Assembly: GCA_037157565.1 (NCBI GenBank)
Contig: JAZHRO010000036.1
Location: 16,728,501-16,792,500 of the forward strand
Length of the DNA stretch: 64,000 nucleotides
Reading direction: 5' to 3'
DNA from: Thalassia testudinum
Lineage: Eukaryota > Streptophyta > Magnoliopsida > Alismatales > Hydrocharitaceae
Shown: positions 56,449 to 64,000 of the stretch, in pieces
How positions within the stretch are numbered: position 1 is the first letter of the stretch
How the letters are laid out: each line of letters starts with the position of its first letter
Position numbers and translations under genes: made by a program
Notes under the pieces: model-generated
Told to the model about the DNA's origin: nothing
Database searches by the model: none
What the model saw: only the letters and a program-made list of their open reading frames with translations

Positions 56449-58402
56449 TGACAAGCGTGGAAATCGCACAATTTGAAATCGTCGGAAATCGTAGTATAGG
56501 CACGAAATCACCTTGACAAAAATATTTATAATAATGAACTCGCATAGATTTCTTTTCTTTTTAGAACTTGAGTCCCAGTCGTTCGTCTCTAGGAGGAGTG
56601 TAAACGAGTCGAGATTTGGATCAACTTTTATAACCTAAATCTAATCTAACTAAGTGACTGCGTGGATCTAAGTGGGGCCATGGCAGTCGTGCATGGTGTG
56701 ACAAACCTAAGTCGCATGAAGACAAAGACAATCAATCATAGAACGATGATCATATAATATTATTTATGCATAAAAATGTCAACACATCTACACTAGAAAG
56801 CATGTAAATAGAGAAAATCCCTCATGTCGGAAAGTGCCACTAGGGCCATCGGCCTTGTGTGAGGGTGTAGGCTAGACCTTGGGTATACAAACCCGTCTAC
56901 ACACCTACCAACAAGAGAGGATGGCCAAACAAGGTATGGGAAACCTTGTGCCGACCAAGATAAAGAAGAAAGAGAGGGGGGCGTCCACTCTATGGAGAAG
57001 AGAGGACATGCCCAAGTGAAGAGAGGAGAAGAGGGTGTTGCACCCTTTGTGCTCTCCTTCTTCTAGCCGCCCTTGAAGAAGATTGGAGGAGAGCTTCCTC
57101 CTAGCCATCCATGGAGGAGGCTTGGAGGAGGAGGACGGTCTTGAGAGGGAGAGGAGGAGGTGTGGTCGCAAGTTGAGAGAGGAAGAGAGTGCATGGAATA
57201 ATGAATACTGCTCTCTCTTTTCTTTGCCTTTTATGGGAAGGCCTCTCCAATTCAAATGGGTCACCACTTTTGGTGGTTCCCAAAATAGCAAGTGCCACCA
57301 ATGTAGGTTCTAGGTTGGTGACCAACTAATGAGGGCTAGAATGGGAAAGTGGGATTTAGGAAAGTGTGTGTATGTGTGGGTATAATTTTCGTAGAGTAGG
57401 GTTGTGGGTTTGGTGAATCTAGGTTGGGTTAACCTACATTAAGTGGGTGTGGACCTAATTAGGCTTAGGTGAGTCTAATTGGAAAGGAGTGAACCTAATT
57501 GGGTCTAGGTTAAGTCTAATTGGATGTGTGTGTGTGTGTTTAGGCTTAAGTAAACCTAATAAGTATGAGTTAATTAGATCCTGGGTGGATCTAATTGGGT
57601 TCAGGTGCACCCAATCAACTGTAGATGCACTCAATTAGGTATGAAATGGTTCAATTGGGTTAGGGATAGGATAAGTAGGGCTATGGATAGTGGAGTAGGC
57701 TTAGGAGGTCTCTAATTAGGTTTCCTAGGGTGTCTGGTGGGGTTTCTAGGTTAAAATAGGCAAGATCAAGCTTCCAGCACCAAAATCAAGAACCAGAGAA
57801 TAGTATCAGACGTCCAGAAGAGTGGTCAGACATCTTATACTCCAAAATTAGACATCTGGATAGTAGATTGGACATTCAATTCTGTGTCAGTATGAGTTTT
57901 GACTTCCTGGATTGATATTATGCAGAAATTAGACATCCAGCTAGATGTCTGGATGTCCTAAAAGGTGCTGAGAGTGGGTTTTAGGTTTTCTATGGTGTGT
58001 TTTGATTCCTAAGTGTTTGGGAGAGGGATAGGGTGGATAAGAACATGGATAGTGCTATCCATGCTTGGGTTTTGAGGCTAAGGTGTCCTAATGGAGGTGA
58101 TTTTAGGTTTGGAAAGGCTGTCCTAGGGTTTCTAAGGGTAGGGGTAAGGTTATCCTCCTCACTTGTCTTGTCTGAATCAATCTTCTTCTTCCTTTATTGC
58201 TTTATTCCACTATCTCCTGCATCCTAGATCACTTTATTATCTGCAAATAGCAATAAAAACCATTAAATAGCAGGGTATCTCATCTTATTCTAGATAAACT
58301 GATGTAATGCATGATATGCAAGATATGAGTTCAATATCCACAAATTAAGCTAGGTTTAGACATTATTTAGGTTGATTAGGACCCATGATTGCTATGCAAT
58401 CA
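56449..58402 (-). mobile_element. 5' LTR of the gag-protease element
   Basis: It is 1954 bp. On the minus strand it starts TGATTGCATAGCAATC and ends CGCTTGTCA. A weak TATA box (CCCATAAAAGG, minus) is at 57228-57237. Compared with the other two family copies it lacks about 110 bp near 56650. Decayed AGACGTCTGG words lie at 57800-57960. Confidence 0.92.
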
Positions 58403-58407
58403 GGTGG

Positions 58408-58954
58408 CAGATTCGATTCCAAGCAATCCAGTGATGATGCTTAGAAGAATCAAAAGAGCCCCAAAAGAAATTAGTAAGAGCAGACTCCACTCTCTTGATG
58501 ATAGTTTTGGGAACCTCAATGGTAGCCAAGATGTGTATGGGGATAGAAGTGAGAACATGTTTGATGAGAAGTTTGGCTACGTTCGAATGGAGATTAGCTT
58601 TCCAACCCAAAAGTTTAGAGAGAGCTTTCTCAATGAGAGGCTGGAAATAAGAGATTTTGGCATAGCCAGTGAAGATAGGGCTTCCGAGGTAGGTGAAGGG
58701 GAAGAGCCCAATTGGAAGCCAGTGATTTCAAGAATATGAGAAAGTCAGTCAAGAGGGAAGTGCTTTCCCACAAAGCAGAAGCACTTAGACAAGTTGAGCC
58801 TTTGGCCAAATTCAAATTCAAAATTTTGAATGAAGACTTTGAGGTTAGAAATGGATCTAAGGTTCCCATTCAGAAAAAGAATAATGTCATCTGCATACAG
58901 CAGGGCTAGAGGAGAAGGGACTCTCTTCATGGAGAAGGGGGAGATCTGGCCATG
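58408..58954 (-). pseudogene. L1-type LINE, middle segment: RT YADD box and thumb
   Basis: The minus strand encodes SPFSMKRVPSPLALLYADDIILFL, where YADD is the RT catalytic box, then NLKVFIQNFEFEFGQRLNLSKC. After a frameshift near 58745 it continues with GWKANLHSNVAKLLIKHVLTSIPIH and ESALTNFFWGSFDSSKHHHWIAWN. These are standard L1 RT palm and post-RT blocks. The segment lies between two insertions (43877-58402 on its 3' side and 58960-61711 on its 5' side). Confidence 0.94.
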
Positions 58955-58959
58955 GAAAG

Positions 58960-61711
58960 TGTTAAGACCCGTGACATCAAAGTTCTTTAAGACGTCTGGG
59001 ACTAGGGCCAGACGTCTGCACACCCTTCCAGACGTTTGGAAATTAATTTTTGCGTGTGTACAACCGCGAGTCTGCGGGCGTGTCGTGCGCAGATTGAACC
59101 CCAGCCGTCTTCTTCTCTTTCTCTCCCCTCGCTGACCTGCAGGACCTATTCCCCTCGCACCTACAAATACTCCCCTCCTCTCCCTCACGCCACCCCACCC
59201 CACCCGTCTTCCCCTTCCTCCGGTGCGAGAGTAAGAGTGAGAGCGAGTGCAGCAGCGGAGAGGAGAAGAGCAGCGAGAGGGAAGAGGAGAGCACGCTAGC
59301 CGTGAGACAGAGAGCTCGCCAGAGGCTCACAATCGGTCGGCGTGCGCGAGGCAGAGCTTTGTGCTGGGGAGGTTTCCCCCGACGTTGCTGCAGCTAGAGC
59401 AGCGGACGCGCGGTTGCGCGGCGTGTTCGCGCGCAGCAGAAAGAAGACGAAGGAGGTCCTGATTCTGGGATTCTTCCCAGAATCAGACGTCTGGAACCAC
59501 ATCCAGATGACGTGGACGACGTCTGGAAGAAGCTCCAGACGACTGAGAGGTACGTATTGCGCTTATATGCTTCTCTTTACGGATACGGCCATGCGGGCCG
59601 TTCCACCGAAGCTTTGTTGCGTGCCGTGTTTGAGAGATTTTGCGTACACGTGCAGGTTTCACTTCAGGAAGGTGCAGAACACACCCTCCCACGTGGTTCA
59701 AACGTTTGGGCACGTCACCAGATGGCGGAGAGCGTCTCCAGTCATCCGAAGGGATAGTCGGACGTCTGGAACTAGGTCCAGACGATTCAGCAGGATCTCT
59801 GGATGTCTGAGGAGCAACACAGAGTGAGGTATGGATCTAGACTCCTTTTAATACGTTTGGAAGATGTTCCAGACGTCTGATTTGAGTCAGAATTGTCGTT
59901 TTTGACCAGTTTAGGGTTCGTTTGAGGTCCGATTTCCGCGTTTAAGATTCTATTCTTCTCCGAATAAGTTCCTCTACTTGTTTGAAATACTTTTATCCTA
60001 TTCTGAGTGGTTTCTTGTGGTTGATCCTTGTGTTAGGACCTCGTTCTGTTACAGATTTGGGGGTTGCGAAGGCACATGGACCTGCCGATCACGCCCCCAT
60101 TACTCCCGATTTTGCGGGTAGAGTGGCTTCCCTTAGTTAATTTCGAACTTAACTGCATGTCTGAAATAAATGATAGATCCTAGGGTATGGCATGATTCTT
60201 AGGACCAGAAAAATTAAATTGAATGATAGATCATAGGATATGGCATGAATCCTAGGACTAGATATACCGGAACGATTGTATTGAATGCTTGAATTGCAGT
60301 CTTGGATGAGTAGGTAGAATAATAATAATTGCCTGTAATTGGATAACAGCTGCCTGTGAAATGTAGAGTACTGTTGTTAGTAACTGTTACATGTAATTCC
60401 TGTCGTTTGAAATTAAATACTAGCTGCATGTATATAAATTGGAAAAGAAAGTTGAATGTTGGAAACACGTGCTATATGCGAATAAACTTGAAATAATGAA
60501 ACCTAGTATGTCTTGGCCTGAGAAACATGAGTATAAACCCTACAGGGAATTAGGAGTAGAGCTCCTGGAAATAAATAGAATGGAATTGGAAAAGTGAATG
60601 GGAAAGTGTGTTGTCTCTTGGGTACGTGGTACCAAGGGAAGCACATATTACCTCTTAGTGCAGAGCGGAGCTAGTTGCCCTAGGGTTGAGACCCGGGGTT
60701 AGGTCTGGCCACTTTGTACCGACTTTTGGCCCTCGCGTACACAGTACTGGGGAGAGCTACTAGTGTAGGAAGAGAGCTAGTCACCCCACGGGGCCCGGGG
60801 TTCAGCTAGCCGTCCTACACCGCTTTGTTAGACCCACTGGGCAAACCAGGGTAGTCAGGCGAGGGTGCGCAGACTATGGAGGGGCGAGACCCCTGTTTGG
60901 TTTTTGTGGGGGGGCTAGACCCCTGTTACTGAGAGGGCTCTGCCATATACTGGTTCCGTGCTATGCTTTGGGCTCACCCGTTAATGGAAACGACTGACCG
61001 CGTGCCAGTGCGGGGTAGCTACCCATGCGTTTATCGTGCATGCCGTAGTCACCGTTACGTCTGTCAGCGACCTTGGGGTGGTTGACTAAGGGTAGGACTA
61101 CCACGGGGGACTCTCCCGGCTAGGAGAGCACCACGTGCTACTTCTACTCTTCAGAAAAGACTGCAATCAAGATCGTTCTCATGAGGAACATTCGAGATCA
61201 AGAAAAAGACCTGATAAATAAACCAAGTGATGAAAGAAAGAAATGGAAAACAACAACTACCTGTCCACCTTTATTGTTTCTCTTAGCTAGCTGGTTGCCA
61301 CTTTACTCAGCGTTTCGCTGATGTGTTGTACTTACCACCTTTTTCAGGTTCAGGTGTTGAGCAGCCAGAGCCTCCGGCTGCAGAGGACACTGGGCCTAGT
61401 AGAGCCCAGTAGTTGTGCTTTTGTTGTACCCGTTTTCTGTAGTAGTGAGTATTTTGTTACACTTTTGTATTCTTTATTGTAAACTTCATAATTCTGTACC
61501 TATTTAAAAATTCTTTACTGTTGTGGTGGTGTGTACTGTAGTAGTTTACTTCTTTACTGCTGTACTTTTGTTACTGTTAGCTACTTGCATGGTGAATGTG
61601 GTTTATTTTACTGCTTTTTGGTTACTTCCTCGTTGGACGACTAGGTCTTGGGATCAGTCGAGTCGGTCTGATTCTCGTGTCCTGTAGGGATTCGGGAATC
61701 GGGTTGTAACA
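58960..61711 (+). mobile_element. 2.75-kb chromovirus-like solo LTR
   Basis: It runs from TGTTAAGACCCGTGAC to GGGTTGTAACA with GAAAG on both sides (58955-58959 and 61712-61716). This is an LTR-type insertion in the LINE RT frame. It has no internal domain, so a solo LTR is most likely. The ends resemble those of Tekay/Del chromovirus LTRs, which would make it + strand. A TATA-like CTACAAATA is at 59161-59169 before a GC-rich R region. Six exact GACGTCT words lie at 58991, 59011, 59486, 59518, 59761 and 59872. The many ORFs at 59.0-59.8 kb are GC-driven and have no family features. Confidence 0.9.
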
Positions 61712-61716
61712 GAAAG

Positions 61717-62750
61717 CTAACTCTTTGATGCCCCGAATGAAAGGTTCAATGAAGATGTTGAAGAGGAAGGGAGATAGAGGGTCACCTTGTCTCAAGCCTC
61801 GAGAAACCTTGAAAAAAGGAGCAGAGCAGCCATCAACCAAGATGGAAGAGCCGTCATGTCGAACAAATTGTTTGATATGGTTGGTGGCATAATAAGAGAA
61901 GCCAAATTTATTGAGGATACCAAGAAGAGCTTCCCATTCCACAGGATCAAAAGCTTTCTTCATGTCTAACTGAAAAATCACGTTGGAGCCGTGGACCTTG
62001 AGATCCAAGCGTTGGGAAAGCTCAAAAGTAGTAGAAATGTGATAAAAAATGGCATGACCATGAATAAAGCTTGTTTGTTCAGGGGAAATGATTTTCAGCA
62101 TGAGGGTAGATAATCTAGAAGTAAGAATGGAAGAAGCAATTTTGTAGAGCACATTGCAAAGACTAATGGTCCTAAAATCCGTGAGGTCATTAACAGTGGG
62201 TTTTTTTGAGATGAGAGCAATGAAGTTAGAATTGAAGGATCTCTGAGCAGAATGATCAGAGTAGCAATGGCCAGTGGCCTTGACCACATCCCCTTTGATA
62301 ATATCCCAACAAGAGCGGTAAAATTTTGCATTAAATCCATCCGGACCTAGCATGGAGTTAGATGGCAAATGGGAAAGGGTGTCAAAGATCTCAGTTTCCG
62401 AGGGCAGTTGGGTAAGAGAGCTGAGTCCATACTAGAAATAGTGTGGGGAGTTGATTGAAGCAAGTTGTCAATATCACCAATCCCTTCCGAAGAAAGAAGA
62501 GTGCGAAAGAAGGAGGTCGCCTTAGACGTAGCTCGGTCCCAGGAGCCATCCCCAATCGAAGAGGTGAGAGAGTTGTTACATTTTGCAAAACATTTATTGA
62601 TGGAAGTGAAAAAGAAGATGTTATTCCCCTACCCAAGGTGGATCCAGTGTATTTTGGCTTTTTGAGCAAGGAAGTCAGATAATTTGGCAAGGGCATTGTC
62701 AAGCTGGATATGAATATCCGATAGCTCGACGGTAGAGGCTTCATCCTAGT
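61717..62750 (-). pseudogene. L1-type LINE, RT N-terminal part
   Basis: The minus strand encodes SNSMLGPDGFNAKFYRSCW, SNFIALISKK, TDFRTISLCNVLYKIASSIL, QTSFIHGHAI, FQLDMKKAFDPVEW (catalytic Asp), SRGLRQGDPLSPFLF and FIRGIKELAF, in a largely open frame to 61717. Upstream (62640-62400) a linker with SINKCFAKCNN and DGSWDRA changes frame several times. The frame is cut by the solo LTR at 61712 and resumes at 58954. Confidence 0.95.
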
Positions 62751-63720
62751 GGGAAGCAAGTTTAGCCTCAAGGTCATCATGATGAGTTTCAAGGGACCCA
62801 ACCAAAGCATGTATATCGCCAAAGGTTGATCTGTTCCAATGTTGAAGGGACTTATTAAGAGTGTAGAGCTTGAAATAAAATAGATCGATAGGATTAGAGG
62901 GAGAGCCAATGCCAGAATAGGACCAGATGTTGGAGACAAGAGTTTTGAAACCTGAATCACATATCCGCATGTTTTGAAAGCGAAAAGGGCGAGGCTTGGT
63001 AGGAGAAGTCTTCTGAAATGAGAAGAGGATGGGGGCATGGTTCGAGTTCCTTCTGGAAAGATATCTAGCTTCCTGCAGGAGGGAGAGATAGGAGAAGGAA
63101 ACAAAAATGCAGTCCAATTTTTGGTAAATCCTGGTGCTACCCTTCCTACCGTTACACAAAGAGAGTTGATTACCACTGGTAGGGAATTCAAGAAGACCAA
63201 GAGAATCCTTCCAGGAACGAAAATCAGCAGCTTGGGACTCACGGAACGGGTTACCCCCACTTTTCTCAGCAGCCCTAAGGATGCAGTTGAAGTCCCCACC
63301 TATCAACCAGGGAACAGGGAGCAAGGGGTGGATGAGAGAAAGGTGGTCCCAAAGATCTTTGCAGGAATCAATCGAGCAAGAGGCATGAACACCAGTAAGA
63401 CAAACCAAGGAGGAATGGGTTCTGCAACTAATAGATAAGGCTTGAGGCATGGCATGTAAAAGAGTGAGGTCAATAAAATTCTGCTAAAGACGCCAAATAT
63501 TGGGAGAGAGGGTATCGGCCAAGATGTTGTTGAACCCAATAGAATCCCTAAAAACTGTGGTTAGCAACCTATCAGCAAAAGGTTCAAAGAGGAACAAGAT
63601 GTCCAAAGAGAGATCATGGATCAGAGATTTAAGGTGATTGATGGTAGGGAGATTCATGACATCCCTACAATTCCAGAAGAGACCCTTCATTTGGAACAAG
63701 ATCGAGATAGCGATTTACAA
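62746..63720 (-). pseudogene. L1-type LINE, apurinic-type endonuclease domain
   Basis: The minus strand starts at MKGLFWNCRDV (usual form WNCRG) and has LDILFLFEP. After a frame change it continues with PWLIGGDFNCIL, SWKDSLGLLEFPTSGNQ, LDCIFVS, RNSNHAPILF (the usual SDHAPI with Asp replaced by Asn) and RPFRFQNMR. These are the ordered motifs of the LINE endonuclease. The Asp-to-Asn change in the SDH motif would affect catalysis. At 63965-63690 an open frame ending MTRSRCKSLSRSCSK is probably the linker to ORF1. Confidence 0.93.
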
Positions 63721-63966
63721 CGGCTTCTAGTCATCCTACCAATGACTTTCATGCTATCACCTCCACGGGCTCCTTTAGCACATAACGGAGAGTGTGCCTC
63801 GTATGTGATAGGGTGAGAGAGGTGGGATTCGAGAGCAAGGTAATCAAGGGAGCCTTGAGAGTCGATGTCCAAAATGTCAATGAAGTTTACATCATTGCTT
63901 GCAAAAGAGTGCCCTTCCAAATTAGAGATTTCCATAAACTTAGGAGGCTCAAGATCTGGATCCAAA

Positions 63967-64000
63967 GGGGGGGAGGGGAGGGGGAGGGGGAGGGGGAGGT
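63967..64000. repeat. (GGGGAG)n simple repeat at the window edge
   Basis: A G-rich run with GGGGAG units, CCCCCT on the LINE strand, lies upstream of the LINE endonuclease segment and is cut by the window end. Confidence 0.9.

Larger units (their letters stand above)
43877..58402 (-). mobile_element. Gypsy-type element with gag and protease, inserted in the LINE
   Basis: The ends are TGACAAGGGTGG at 43877 and GCAATCA at 58402. Both sides are flanked by GGTGG (43872-43876 and 58403-58407). The minus-strand order is 5' LTR (56449-58402), tRNA-Asp-type primer site, leader, gag remnant, protease, acidic ORF, 3' spacer and 3' LTR (43877-47582). A SIRE-like solo LTR sits in the 3' LTR and a solo LTR of the same family in the 3' spacer. 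No RT, RNase H or integrase is found, so it depends on a helper even though it keeps gag and protease. Confidence 0.93.

Noticed and set aside
59036..59827. ORFs of up to 161 codons on both strands
   Set aside because: They lie in the GC-rich R region of a solo LTR with a clear target duplication; frames overlap and no family motif is present.
62391..63299. 302-codon minus-strand ORF, the longest in the window
   Set aside because: It is an out-of-frame reading across the LINE endonuclease; the motifs GGDFN and SNHAPI are in another frame.

Overview
The window is transposable-element sequence from an intergenic part of a large, repeat-rich flowering-plant nuclear genome. I see no host gene, tRNA, rRNA or CRISPR array. 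The plant assignment rests on Ty3/gypsy elements with a tRNA-Asp-type primer site, SIRE-like Ty1/copia elements, an L1-type plant LINE and one long chromovirus-like LTR. All reading frames are broken by stops or frameshifts. The more exact assignment within flowering plants is open.

Left part, 1-29.4 kb. The window opens in the pol 3' end of a + strand gypsy element (1-3245) with its 3' LTR (3246-5143). It abuts a fragment of a second LTR family (5144-about 5583). Next come a minus-strand accessory ORF and a SIRE-like copia element (about 7575-27471, minus). A gypsy-type non-autonomous element (8251-24343, target duplication CTCAT) sits inside the copia RT frame. Inside that is a second non-autonomous element (10015-19334, target duplication ACTCA). 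The copia 5' LTR abuts a minus-strand LINE ORF1 fragment (about 27480-29345).

Middle, 29.4-42.2 kb. A probable + strand LTR (about 29365-32283) has a GC-rich R/U5. It is followed by 3.7 kb of AT-rich sequence I cannot assign. A full-structure, decayed Ty1/copia element (36017 to beyond 42221, minus) comes next.

Right part, 42.2-64 kb. One minus-strand L1-type LINE has inserted its poly(A) end into the copia 5' LTR. It has been cut twice: by a gypsy-type element carrying gag and protease (43877-58402, target duplication GGTGG), and by a 2.75-kb solo LTR (58960-61711, target duplication GAAAG). The gypsy-type element is itself hit by a SIRE-like solo LTR (44824-46534, target duplication GCAAG) and by a solo LTR of its own family (47660-49856).

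Most notable signals. (1) The palindromic word AGACGTCTGG occurs many times inside three unrelated LTR families in the window; a copia element uses a different CpG-centred word, TTGGTCGATCAA, and another copia has a GTACCGGTAC-rich minisatellite. (2) A 20-nt hairpin is kept in two diverged non-autonomous elements with four compensatory base-pair changes. (3) Conserved non-coding blocks downstream of the coding region are shared by gypsy elements with different coding content, which suggests one autonomous element serving several parasites.
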